Assembly (NCBI RefSeq): GCF_947501225.1
Contig: NZ_CANMUW010000013.1
Span: forward strand, 62,001 to 126,000
Direction of reading: 5' to 3'
DNA: 64,000 bases
From: an uncultured Shewanella sp.
GTDB taxonomy: Bacteria; Pseudomonadota; Gammaproteobacteria; Enterobacterales; Shewanellaceae
A program made the translations under genes and the position numbers. Below are positions 34,376 through 42,991 of the stretch, one piece after another. Numbering within the stretch: position 1 is the first letter of the stretch; each line of letters opens with the position of its first letter. The notes below the pieces were generated by a model that had not been told where the DNA came from, did not search any database, and saw nothing but the letters and a program-made list of their open reading frames with translations.

Positions 34376-35105
34376 CTTTTTTTAACCAGGCCTTATCAAT
34401 AAAGTGCCACTGTGGGTCTAGCGGCACAATCTTAAGGGTCTTCATTGCCCCCTCCCCTGCATTATCATTTCTTAACACTATGCTGATAATCCCCGTTTGT
34501 GGATCATTCGATGACACGGAGAGGAAGATCTGTCTCCAGGGAGTCACAGAGCAGCTCTCTACGACTCCGATAAAATGGCTGCTCTGCTCAGAGTAGATCA
34601 ACTCCTGTTCCACCGAGTTAAATGAGGGGAAATAGGCGACGCTGCCTGACCTGGTCGTCAGCATCTGGTTATTCTCCGGTTTTATATCTACGGCAGGTTC
34701 GAAAAATGAATAGATGAGTACAATCAACAGTAAGATCTGAGCAATCAATATACTGTAGTGCTTCTTAGAGATGCTTTTAAATGGTGTCGCAGAAAACTCA
34801 CCAGTATTAAGCGAAGGTTTATTGTGCAACACATAGCCCTGATCATCGACCCGCTCGATTAGACAGGCATAGCGCTTCTCAAGGTAGAAACAGATCCGCT
34901 CGATGGCTTCGTTTAATATCTCCACCTTACGGTTTTCTACGGGCATCCCCTGCAGTAACTCCTGAATGGAGAGTACCTTTCCCCTATGTTTAACCAACAT
35001 CTCCAGCACAGAGAATTCAACGGCAGACATCTTCCAACTGGTGTCATTAATCAGATTGGACAAAGTCTGTCGACTCATATCAAACCAACAGCAACCAATT
35101 TGCAT
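34359..35105 (-). CDS. ToxR-like transmembrane transcriptional regulator (copy 2)
   Basis: A 248-aa paralog of the regulator at 30602. The winged helix (about 5-95) is more diverged but keeps WKMSAVEFSVLEMLV and RVDDQGYVL. One membrane helix is at 117-135. The periplasmic domain shares CSVTPWRQIFLSVS and FIDKAWLKKVGIC with copy 1 (CYSAPWQDIYLSLS and FISEAWLDEVALC), including the two Cys (C185 and C247). It forms an overlapping pair with its own FidL-like partner. It is transcribed away from the DUF481 gene side toward the heptamer array. Target genes are unknown; the adjacent cytochrome is the obvious candidate. Confidence 0.82.
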   Translation of the reverse strand: MQIGCCWFDMSRQTLSNLINDTSWKMSAVEFSVLEMLVKHRGKVLSIQELLQGMPVENRKVEILNEAIERICFYLEKRYACLIERVDDQGYVLHNKPSLNTGEFSATPFKSISKKHYSILIAQILLLIVLIYSFFEPAVDIKPENNQMLTTRSGSVAYFPSFNSVEQELIYSEQSSHFIGVVESCSVTPWRQIFLSVSSNDPQTGIISIVLRNDNAGEGAMKTLKIVPLDPQWHFIDKAWLKKVGICD

Positions 35106-35338
35106 TTATCTGCCTCAAATCAAGTATATGGCAAAACATTGTAGCTATTCCTAACACAGCAATCTGTGATCGCAATAAGCTATAGATGAACAAAAAACAA
35201 ATTCGTGACGGGGAACACATTAATAGTTATAAATTAAATAGATAGAAAGAAACGAAGGGTTACAGCGGTTAATTAAAAGTAAACAGGTAACATCAGTTCC
35301 AATACATCTGGGACACCTATTTCAACAAAAAAATACAA

Positions 35339-35362
35339 CAAAAAAAGCACCCGAAGGTGCTT
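35339..35362 (-). terminator. Rho-independent terminator of DUF481 gene
   Basis: A 7-bp stem (aagcacc / ggtgctt) with loop cgaa. The A-run on the left is a T-tract on the minus strand. Confidence 0.88.
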
Positions 35363-35392
35363 AATAGTTCTGACTGAGCGCTCACATATGCC

Positions 35393-36133
35393 TTAGAAGG
35401 AGTAAAGCAAGGTCATATTAGTCTCTGTATCAGTACTCTTCTTCTCATCTAACGGCTCACTGTTATAACGAACAATAACGGCAAACTTCATTGCCAGGGC
35501 ACCGATAATATTGGCAGTGATAGAGGTCTCCGAACGTCCCTCAAGGCTGTCGCCATAGTCGGCAACAAACATCTGCTTAAACTTAGAGGTGTCGGTTATC
35601 TGCTTCTCAAAGTTAGCAACGCCGTGAACAACCCAACTGTCTTCCGAATCATATCCGGCTGCGGCCGCACTCTCATTGTCAAGACGCTTGTACTGGAAAC
35701 CCGGACCGACTTCGATGCTGAATAGTGTCTTACCCGTGTCGATAAATTTATGACCATAACCGGCAGAGACCGTGGACTTGGAATCGAAACCGGTAAATGG
35801 GTCGATCTCATGGTTACCGTTGGCAAACATATATCTTTTATCGTCAAACTTATAATCGGCCTGAACTAAACCATAGTAACGCTTACCCGTTACTTCTCCT
35901 GTATCCTCTTTATATAAAGCTTCCAGCAGATACTGGTTTTCCCAGTTACCCAGCTCATGCTTCATATCCAGGCGGCCCTTTACCGACGTCGTTTCGGTGT
36001 TACCCGTGGTCATTGTCGCACCTAGTTCAGCATCTCCGCCGAAGATCTTATCGCCCTCGACAAAATCGGCCCCCGCATGAGCAGCAAAAGGTGCAGCCAT
36101 TAAAATAGCAGATGCTATAAGCAATTTTTTCAT
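35393..36133 (-). CDS. DUF481 family (YdiY-like) outer membrane protein
   Basis: A 246-aa protein with signal peptide MKKLLIASAILMAAPFAAHA, then GDAELGATMTTGNTETTS, the typical start of the DUF481 beta-barrel. Alternating strands follow, with a C-terminal strand ending TLLYSF, an outer membrane insertion signal. The family is induced by salt or acid in some bacteria; the role is unclear. The frame runs 30 codons further upstream, but the ATG at 36133 gives the signal peptide and has GGAG upstream. Monocistronic. Confidence 0.9.
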   Translation of the reverse strand: MKKLLIASAILMAAPFAAHAGADFVEGDKIFGGDAELGATMTTGNTETTSVKGRLDMKHELGNWENQYLLEALYKEDTGEVTGKRYYGLVQADYKFDDKRYMFANGNHEIDPFTGFDSKSTVSAGYGHKFIDTGKTLFSIEVGPGFQYKRLDNESAAAAGYDSEDSWVVHGVANFEKQITDTSKFKQMFVADYGDSLEGRSETSITANIIGALAMKFAVIVRYNSEPLDEKKSTDTETNMTLLYSF

Positions 36134-36275
36134 GTTTATACTACTCCGAAAGATCCTATCCCTTAAAATCGGCGCAATATTAACACTCACCAAACAGAAT
36201 TGAAAATACTTGGTACAGTTCATCTGTAACTGCTACCTATCACACTGATAGTGAAGAACAAACTAAAAATGACAG

Positions 36276-36302
36276 AAAAATGCCCGCGCTGGGCGGGCAT
36301 TT
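36276..36302 (-). terminator. Rho-independent terminator of the epd-pgk-fba operon
   Basis: An 8-bp GC-rich stem (atgcccgc / gcgggcat) with a 5-nt loop. The A-run on the left gives a T-tract on the minus strand, downstream of fba. Confidence 0.92.
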
Positions 36303-36331
36303 ATGGCTACTGCTTATTCAAACAGGGAGAT

Positions 36332-37396
36332 TTACTTAATCTGCGGATCAAGTTCACCGGATTGGTAAGCCTTATACATAGCCTGTAGCGACTTAGGCTT
36401 GATCTTGGAGCCCATGCCGGCACAGCCAAACGCTTCGTATCGTGTAGTACAGATATCAGCCATCGCTTCCATAGAGGCCTTAAGGAATTTACGCGGATCA
36501 AATTCACTTGGATTTTCAGCCAGGAACTTACGTACAGCGCCTGTAGAGGCTAAACGAAGGTCGGTATCGATATTGACCTTGCGAACACCATGCTTGATCC
36601 CCTCAACTATCTCCTCAAGAGGTACACCATAAGTTTCAGGCATGTTACCACCATACTCGTTAATCACCTTCAGCCACTCTTGTGGTACAGATGAAGAGCC
36701 ATGCATAACTAAGTGAGTGTTTGGAATACGTGCGTGGATCTCTTTAATACGATCGATACGCAGTACGTCACCGGTAGGTTTACGGCTGAACTTATACGCA
36801 CCATGGCTGGTTCCGATAGCGATAGCCAACGCATCTACATGGGTATCGGAAACGAAACGTGCTGCTTCTTCAGGTGTGGTTAACATCTGATCCATGCTCA
36901 AAGTACCTTCGGCACCGATACCATCCTCTTCACCCGCCTGTCCTGTTTCCAGGCTACCCAGACAACCGATTTCCCCCTCAACAGAGACACCACAAGCGTG
37001 AGCAAATGCCACCGTCTTACGTGTCACATCGACGTTATATTCATATGAAGCAGGAGTCTTACCATCGGCCATCAATGAACCATCCATCATCACCGATGAC
37101 ATACCCAGCTGAATCGAACGCTGACAAATATCCGGATCTGTACCATGATCCTGATGAATACAGACAGGAATATCAGGATACTGCTCGAGTGCGGCCGTCA
37201 TCAGGTACTTAAGAAACTGAGGACGGGCATACTTACGGGCACCGGCAGAAGCCTGAACGATAACAGGGCTATCGGTCGCTTCAGCCGCTTGCATAATTGC
37301 ACGCATCTGTTCGAGGTTATTCACGTTAAAAGCAGGGACACCATAACCATGTTCTGCAGCATGATCTAGCATTTGACGTAGGGAAATTAAAGCCAT
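36332..37396 (-). CDS. fba: Class II fructose-bisphosphate aldolase
   Basis: A zinc-dependent aldolase of glycolysis and gluconeogenesis, 354 aa, of the Calvin-cycle-type class II subgroup. Metal and catalytic motifs visible are VCIHQDHGTDPD, GVSVEGEIGCLG, TSHGAYKF and VMHGSSSVPQ. The last gene of the order epd-pgk-fba on one strand, conserved across gammaproteobacteria. The 223-bp gap from pgk contains an imperfect 14-bp inverted repeat (ctcatgtcgatgaa / ttcatcgacacgag) and could hold an internal promoter. Confidence 0.97.
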   Translation of the reverse strand: MALISLRQMLDHAAEHGYGVPAFNVNNLEQMRAIMQAAEATDSPVIVQASAGARKYARPQFLKYLMTAALEQYPDIPVCIHQDHGTDPDICQRSIQLGMSSVMMDGSLMADGKTPASYEYNVDVTRKTVAFAHACGVSVEGEIGCLGSLETGQAGEEDGIGAEGTLSMDQMLTTPEEAARFVSDTHVDALAIAIGTSHGAYKFSRKPTGDVLRIDRIKEIHARIPNTHLVMHGSSSVPQEWLKVINEYGGNMPETYGVPLEEIVEGIKHGVRKVNIDTDLRLASTGAVRKFLAENPSEFDPRKFLKASMEAMADICTTRYEAFGCAGMGSKIKPKSLQAMYKAYQSGELDPQIK

Positions 37397-37619
37397 TTTT
37401 TACTCCAATAATAGGGTGATTGGCATCACCGAGGTCACTATCGTTTGGATTGATTTTTATATGCTTTAGCTCATGTCGATGAATGAGCAATCGATCTGAG
37501 ATCCTTTACTCTCACTAGAAAGTGGTTCATCGACACGAGTCAAAGCCCGGTTTTTTATTTTTAATTGATAACAAGCTGATTTTTATTGTTTTTTCAGCTT
37601 TTTACTTGATCTTTATTTG

Positions 37620-38795
37620 TTATTTGCCACGAGACTCAAGCATAGCAACCGCTGGCAACTCTTTACCTTCGAGGAACTCGAGGAATGCACCACCACCGGT
37701 TGAGATATATGAAACTTTATCGGCAATATCATACTTATCTACCGCGGCCAACGTATCGCCACCACCGGCAATCGAGAAAGCATCAGATTCTGCAATTGCC
37801 TGAGCGATACGCTTAGTACCTTCACCGAACTGATCAAACTCGAATACACCAACAGGGCCGTTCCAGACTATGGTTCCGGCATTCTTAAGGATTTCAGCTA
37901 ACGCCTCTGCACTGTCGGGACCGATATCGAAAATCATATCTTCATCGGTCACAGCGCTGACATCTTTCAGAGTCGCACTTGCGCTAGGGCTAAATTCACC
38001 GGCAACCACAACATCTGTCGGTACTGGGATGTCACCACCACGGCTTTGTGCATTAGCCACAAGGCGCCTAGCTTCTTCAATCAGATCGGCTTCATAGAGT
38101 GATTTACCCACTTCGTGCCCGGCGGCAGCAATAAAGGTATTCGCAATTCCGCCACCGACAACAAGCTGGTCAACGATGCCGGAAAGGCTCTCAAGCACGG
38201 TAAGCTTAGTCGATACCTTTGAGCCACCTACGATGGCAACCAAAGGACGAGCAGGGTTATCCATCGCCTTGCCCAGAGCTTCCAGCTCACCGGCAAGCAG
38301 GGGACCTGCACAAGCTACTGGAGCATGCAGACCGACACCATGGGTCGATGCCTGCGCACGGTGAGCCGTTCCGAAAGCATCCATCACATAAACATCACAA
38401 AGTGCGGCTAGTTTCTTAGCTAACACTTCGTCATTCTTCTTCTCGCCTACATTGAAGCGGACGTTTTCAAATACAACAAGCTCGCCCACATTGGCTTCGA
38501 CACCATCGAGGTAATCTGTCGCCAGACGCACAGGGCAATCCAGAGCTTTTGTCAGGTAGTCAACAACAGGTTGCATTGAGAACTCGGCATTGTATTCACC
38601 TTCGGTCGGGCGACCCAGGTGAGACATAACCATAACGGCAGCTCCCTTCTCGAGTGCAAGCTTGATAGTGGGCAGTGCGGCACGTAGACGCGCATCACTG
38701 GTCACCACGCCGTCACTGACAGGTACGTTAAGATCCTCACGAATAAGCACTCGCTTACCCTGGAGATCTAAATCTGACATATTGATAATAGCCAT
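37620..38795 (-). CDS. pgk: Phosphoglycerate kinase
   Basis: Transfers phosphate from 1,3-bisphosphoglycerate to ADP, 391 aa. Visible motifs are the N-terminal substrate site REDLNVPVSDG, VMSHLGRPTEG, the hinge region AIVGGSKVSTKL, and the nucleotide-binding GPVGVFEFDQF and SIAGGGDT. Normal length and strong conservation. It lies between epd and fba. Confidence 0.98.
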   Translation of the reverse strand: MAIINMSDLDLQGKRVLIREDLNVPVSDGVVTSDARLRAALPTIKLALEKGAAVMVMSHLGRPTEGEYNAEFSMQPVVDYLTKALDCPVRLATDYLDGVEANVGELVVFENVRFNVGEKKNDEVLAKKLAALCDVYVMDAFGTAHRAQASTHGVGLHAPVACAGPLLAGELEALGKAMDNPARPLVAIVGGSKVSTKLTVLESLSGIVDQLVVGGGIANTFIAAAGHEVGKSLYEADLIEEARRLVANAQSRGGDIPVPTDVVVAGEFSPSASATLKDVSAVTDEDMIFDIGPDSAEALAEILKNAGTIVWNGPVGVFEFDQFGEGTKRIAQAIAESDAFSIAGGGDTLAAVDKYDIADKVSYISTGGGAFLEFLEGKELPAVAMLESRGK

Positions 38796-38819
38796 TTTAT
38801 ATTTCCTTAAATGTTTAAA

Positions 38820-38860
38820 GTTAAAAGTGATAAATCAAAAGTTAAAAATATATAAACTGG
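38820..38860. repeat. AT-rich degenerate 7-bp periodic tract
   Basis: The leader of pgk contains gttaaaa-like heptamers in phase (gttaaaa, gtgataa, atcaaaa, gttaaaa). It is weak and could be chance in AT-rich sequence, but it sits beside another heptamer array. Confidence 0.35.
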
Positions 38861-38905
38861 TTTACTGACTATCGGGACACAACACCGACCATCAGTAGAA
38901 ATTGG

Positions 38906-38940
38906 GTTCCAGATTCCAGGCTCCAGGTGCTAGGTTCTGC
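38906..38940. repeat. Degenerate 7-bp tandem repeat, unit gttccag
   Basis: Five consecutive heptamers (gttccag, attccag, gctccag, gtgctag, gttctgc) lie between epd and pgk. The unit differs from the other arrays, but the period is again exactly seven. Confidence 0.75.
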
Positions 38941-39007
38941 ACAATACCAAAGCTATAGTGCTTTCCTCGTATCTGTATTTCCTGGCACCGTTATTTTAAA
39001 TACCTTC

Positions 39008-40030
39008 TTAGGCTCTTCTGGCCTTAATCATCTCTAAACTGGTATCTAACATGCGGTTGGCAAAACCCCATTCGTTGTCGCACCAAAGCAGCAACTTCAC
39101 CAGGTGGCCATCACTGACTCGGGTCTGAGTGCCATCGACTATGCTGGATCTTGGGTCGTGGTTAAAATCACACGATACTAATGGCTCATTAGTATAGCCT
39201 AAAACGCCCTTATAAAGCCCTGTAGAAGAATCAGAAAGCACCCTATTTACGTGAGCAATGTCAACTCTTGATTCAAGAGTCACAGAAAGATCGATCGCTG
39301 TGACATTGATCGTGGGTACCCGCACCGAGATGGCTTCGAATTTATCTTTCATCTGCGGCAAAATACGCTCGATCCCTCTGGCTAATTTGGTATCTACCGG
39401 AATAATTGACTGACCTGCGGCACGGGTCCTTCGCAAATCGTCATGGTAGGCATCGATAACTTGTTGATCGTTCATCGCAGAGTGAATCGTGGTGATAGCC
39501 CCGCTCTTAACACTAAAGTGCTCATCCAGTACTTCAATGACCGGCACTATACAGTTAGTTGTACATGAGGCATTGGAGACAACTGTATGGTTAGCCTCAA
39601 GGAGTTGATGATTGACGCCATAAACTATGGTTGCATCGACATCCCCCGAACTTGGATGGCTGATCAACACCTGCTTCGCGCCGGCATGAACATGGGCTTC
39701 ACAGCTTTCTCTATCGGAAAGTGCCCCCGTGGCCTCATAAACAATATCAATATCCATCTGCCGCCAGGGAAGCTTATTGGGGTCACTTTCATGCAAAAGC
39801 GTAATGGCATCATCTCCGATAACCATCTTCTGGCCTGCGGCATCGAGAGAAGCCCGGGATTGAAAGCGCCCGTGGGTCGTATCGTATTGAGTAAGGTGGA
39901 GCATGGCTTCGGGTGTGGCCAGTTCGTTGATGGCCACTATCTGAATTTGATCGCGTTTTCCCGACTCATAGAGAGCACGAAGAATTGAACGACCGATACG
40001 GCCATATCCATTGATTGCGACTCTGATCAT
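39008..40030 (-). CDS. epd: D-erythrose-4-phosphate dehydrogenase
   Basis: A GAPDH-like NAD-dependent enzyme that oxidises erythrose-4-phosphate in pyridoxal phosphate synthesis, 340 aa. It has the Rossmann start VAINGYGRIGRSILRAL and the catalytic Cys in SNASCTTNCIVP. Features separating Epd from GapA are the HSAMNDQQVIDAYHDDLRRTRAA block and the operon order epd-pgk-fba. A MITE-like element lies directly upstream of its start. Confidence 0.95.
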   Translation of the reverse strand: MIRVAINGYGRIGRSILRALYESGKRDQIQIVAINELATPEAMLHLTQYDTTHGRFQSRASLDAAGQKMVIGDDAITLLHESDPNKLPWRQMDIDIVYEATGALSDRESCEAHVHAGAKQVLISHPSSGDVDATIVYGVNHQLLEANHTVVSNASCTTNCIVPVIEVLDEHFSVKSGAITTIHSAMNDQQVIDAYHDDLRRTRAAGQSIIPVDTKLARGIERILPQMKDKFEAISVRVPTINVTAIDLSVTLESRVDIAHVNRVLSDSSTGLYKGVLGYTNEPLVSCDFNHDPRSSIVDGTQTRVSDGHLVKLLLWCDNEWGFANRMLDTSLEMIKARRA

Positions 40031-40050
40031 TAAACTAACTCTATCCTTTC

Positions 40051-40331
40051 ATACCAATTTCATTAAATATCTATTCATTCAGCGGGAGGTGAACACTCTG
40101 AATGCAGGGCCGATGCTCGAAAAAATAGTTATTCTATATCAAAAACATCCAACATAGCACACCGGGCTTTACCCTTGGCTTTTAATATCTGCCATCCAGG
40201 GTAAGAGGCTGAGTAGTTGCACTTCTTCGTTACATTGACTGACCAGAGAATAAGCCTTCTCTCATCAGTGCGCTCTGAATTGCGAAGGCTGAGTGGCTCC
40301 GAACTGACAACATACTTAATGAAATTGGTAT
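40051..40331. repeat. MITE-like element with 16-bp perfect inverted ends
   Basis: ataccaatttcattaa (40051-40066) and ttaatgaaattggtat (40316-40331) are perfect inverted repeats bounding 281 bp upstream of epd. The similarity continues weakly inward. Inside is a 7-bp hairpin (cattcag / ctgaatg, about 40075-40103) and no credible gene. No clear target-site duplication is visible. It looks like a non-autonomous transposable element. Confidence 0.7.
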
Positions 40332-40441
40332 CATTACAACAACGGCCTACCATCCCGGTAAGCCGTTATAACATGAGCGCTTCATATAGAGACTTAAAGT
40401 CTGAAGTACTCACTACTTTCCTGTCTTTATCTGCAATGTGG

Positions 40442-40480
40442 GATGCACTTACTTATCAAGCCTGACAGGTAAAGTGCATC
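40442..40480. repeat. Hairpin downstream of tkt
   Basis: gatgcactt and aagtgcatc are perfectly complementary across a 21-nt loop, 45 nt past the tkt stop on the minus strand. There is no T-tract, so it is a possible 3' structure of the tkt mRNA. Confidence 0.5.
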
Positions 40481-40524
40481 ACAACTTTGCTTGAGTTAAA
40501 ACTGATTAAACAACTATTTTAAAT

Positions 40525-42516
40525 TTAAAGCGCTTTAACCGTTTTAACGACATTTTCAACGGTGAAGCCGAAGTGCTTCATCAGCTCTCCGCCCGGAGCA
40601 GATTCACCGAATGTTGTCATACCGACAACCGCGCCGCCGAAGCCAACATACTTGTGCCAGAAATCGACGTGAGCCGCTTCGATTGCAACACGCTTAGTCA
40701 CAGTGCTTGGTAGTACAGACTCTTTGTATGCAGCATCTTGCTTGTCAAACTCATTAGTCGATGGCATAGACACTACGCGTACCTTCTGACCCTCTTCGGT
40801 AAGTACCGCTGCAGAGTCCAGGGCTAACTGTACTTCAGAACCTGTAGCGATAAGGATCAGATCCGCTGTTCCTTCACAATCGGATAGTACATAACCCCCC
40901 TTAGCCACATCCGCAAGCTGCTGAGCGCTGCGTGATTGAGGCTTAAGCCCCTGACGACTGAATACCAATGAAGTTGGCGCTTCACGTCGCTCGATCGCAT
41001 TCTTCCATGATACCGCCGTTTCAGCAGCATCACATGGACGCCACACGGTCATGTTAGGAGTCATGCGCAGGTTAGCCAACTGCTCTACCGGTTGGTGAGT
41101 TGGACCATCTTCACCCTGACCAATTGAATCATGGGTATACACAAAGATGTTTTGGAGTCCCATAAGTGCAGACATACGAACCGCGTTGCGGGCATATTCC
41201 ATAAACATCATGAAAGTCGCACCGAAGTTGATGAAACCACCATGCAGAGACACACCATTCATGATGCCACTCATACCGAACTCACGTACACCGTAGTAGA
41301 TGTAGTTGCCCGCAGCATCGTCCTGAATACCTTTAGAACCAGACCAAAGAGTCAGGTTAGAGCCCGCTAAATCGGCGCTGCCACCTAACATTTCAGGTAA
41401 GATAGCACCAAAAGCGGCGATAGCATTTTGTGATGCTTTACGGCTGGCAATGCCTTCCGCTTTATCCTGACACTCTTGAATGAAAGCCTGCGCCTTCTCT
41501 TCGAAGTCGGCAGGCAGCTCGCCGGTGATTACACGGCGCTCATATTCACTTGCCAGCTCTGGGTATTCAGCCTTATATGCGGCTAGCTTGTCGTTCCAGG
41601 CAGACTCTCTGCTCGCGCCGATATCTTTTGCATCCCATCCCTTATAAACGTTCTCCGGGATTTCAAACGCACCATGCTCCCAGCCCAGGAACTCACGTGC
41701 TGCAGCGATTTCAGCATCGCCCAGTGGCGCGCCGTGACAATCGTGGCTACCGGACTTGTTTGGTGAGCCAAAACCAATCGTTGTCTTACAGCAGATCATC
41801 GATGGCTTATCGGTAACAGACTTAGCTTCTTCGATGGCCGCACGGATAGCATCGCTATCGTGACCATCGACGTCAGCAATAACATGCCAGCCGTAAGATT
41901 CGAAACGCTTAGGCGTATCATCGGTAAACCAGCCTTCTACATGACCGTCGATAGAGATACCGTTGTCATCCCAGAAAGCAACCAGCTTACCCAGACCCAG
42001 TGTACCAGCCAGTGAACAGGCTTCGTGAGAGATCCCCTCCATCAAACAGCCATCACCAAGGAAGCAGTAAGTGAAGTGATCCACTATGTCATGGCCTGGG
42101 CGGTTAAACTGAGCCGCCAACGTCTTCTCGGCGATAGCCATACCTACGGCGTTGCTGATACCAGCTCCTAATGGGCCGGTAGTTGTCTCAACACCTGGCG
42201 TATAGCCATATTCCGGGTGGCCTGGGGTCTTAGAGTGCAACTGACGGAAGTTCTGTAGCTCTTCCATCGGCAATGCATAACCCGTAAGGTGAAGCAAAGA
42301 GTAGATAAGCATAGAACCGTGGCCGTTAGATAAGATGAAGCGGTCGCGGTCAACCCATTGTGGGTTATTTGGGTTGTGCTTAAGGAAATCGTTCCATAGC
42401 ACTTCAGCAATATCCGCCATCCCCATTGGTGCACCTGGGTGACCAGAATTGGCTTTTTGAACGGCATCCATGGTTAATGCGCGGATAGCGTTTGCGAGTT
42501 CTTTACGAGATGACAT
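40525..42516 (-). CDS. tkt: Transketolase
   Basis: A thiamine diphosphate enzyme of the non-oxidative pentose phosphate pathway, 663 aa as in E. coli TktA. The TPP/Mg motif begins LGDGCLMEG and ends WDDNGIS. Others are NSGHPGAPMG near the start, FGSPNKSGSHDCHG, and GQGEDGPTHQPVEQL in the pyrimidine domain. It stands upstream of the epd cluster but is separated from it by a gap with a repeat element, so probably forms its own transcript. Confidence 0.97.
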   Translation of the reverse strand: MSSRKELANAIRALTMDAVQKANSGHPGAPMGMADIAEVLWNDFLKHNPNNPQWVDRDRFILSNGHGSMLIYSLLHLTGYALPMEELQNFRQLHSKTPGHPEYGYTPGVETTTGPLGAGISNAVGMAIAEKTLAAQFNRPGHDIVDHFTYCFLGDGCLMEGISHEACSLAGTLGLGKLVAFWDDNGISIDGHVEGWFTDDTPKRFESYGWHVIADVDGHDSDAIRAAIEEAKSVTDKPSMICCKTTIGFGSPNKSGSHDCHGAPLGDAEIAAAREFLGWEHGAFEIPENVYKGWDAKDIGASRESAWNDKLAAYKAEYPELASEYERRVITGELPADFEEKAQAFIQECQDKAEGIASRKASQNAIAAFGAILPEMLGGSADLAGSNLTLWSGSKGIQDDAAGNYIYYGVREFGMSGIMNGVSLHGGFINFGATFMMFMEYARNAVRMSALMGLQNIFVYTHDSIGQGEDGPTHQPVEQLANLRMTPNMTVWRPCDAAETAVSWKNAIERREAPTSLVFSRQGLKPQSRSAQQLADVAKGGYVLSDCEGTADLILIATGSEVQLALDSAAVLTEEGQKVRVVSMPSTNEFDKQDAAYKESVLPSTVTKRVAIEAAHVDFWHKYVGFGGAVVGMTTFGESAPGGELMKHFGFTVENVVKTVKAL

Positions 42517-42930
42517 GCTCTCTCCTGCTTATTATTGGGGGGTTGCGGGCAATTGTGGAGGCATATTTTCCCCTACTAGGCAGTAGGACGCAATTAAAAT
42601 TCGCTTATATCTAAGACATTCAGCGCATTATTCGCCCACCAGCACAAAAATCTCACTCAACTAAATACTGTAACAACAGTCTGTTACCTATAATTTCGCA
42701 CCTAACTGAGAAAAATTTATCCCTGTCTGCCACCGGGGAAATTGAATATTGAATATGAAACAAAGCTATTAATGAGCATTATCACAGCTAAAAAGTAAAC
42801 AATGACAGAAATAACAAGATGATAAGAAAATTAATTATCTATATTTTCCTGAGCTTACGGTAGAAATACTGAGTCTTACTCCACAAAATTCGGTGAAAAG
42901 GGTGTCATCCGATCTGTTTTCAACTAAAAT
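42517..42930. other. Divergent gap between tkt and metK
   Basis: No gene. A 6-6-6 palindrome GTAACA-acagtc-TGTTAC at 42670-42687 is followed at once by TATAAT (42689-42694), a possible operator and promoter. No SAM-I, SAM-II or SAM/SAH riboswitch pattern was recognised before metK. Confidence 0.4.
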
Positions 42931-42962
42931 AGCCGTCTAGATGTAGATACTTCTACACACTT
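42931..42962. promoter_or_regulatory. MetJ operator (met boxes) upstream of metK
   Basis: Four adjacent 8-bp units, AGCCGTCT, AGATGTAG, ATACTTCT and ACACACTT, resemble tandem met boxes (consensus AGACGTCT). The first matches at seven of eight positions and the others less well. MetJ with bound S-adenosylmethionine represses met genes including metK in enterobacteria, so feedback control by the product of MetK is expected. Confidence 0.7.
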
Positions 42963-42991
42963 CATATTGTTTAACGACGAGATTTACCACC

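Noticed and set aside
40129..40465. Two overlapping frames (74 and 82 codons) between epd and tkt
   Set aside because: Both run through the MITE-like element on opposite strands and show no protein family features.
42517..42991. SAM riboswitch before metK
   Set aside because: No matching conserved core or pseudoknot pattern was recognised, and met boxes explain regulation.
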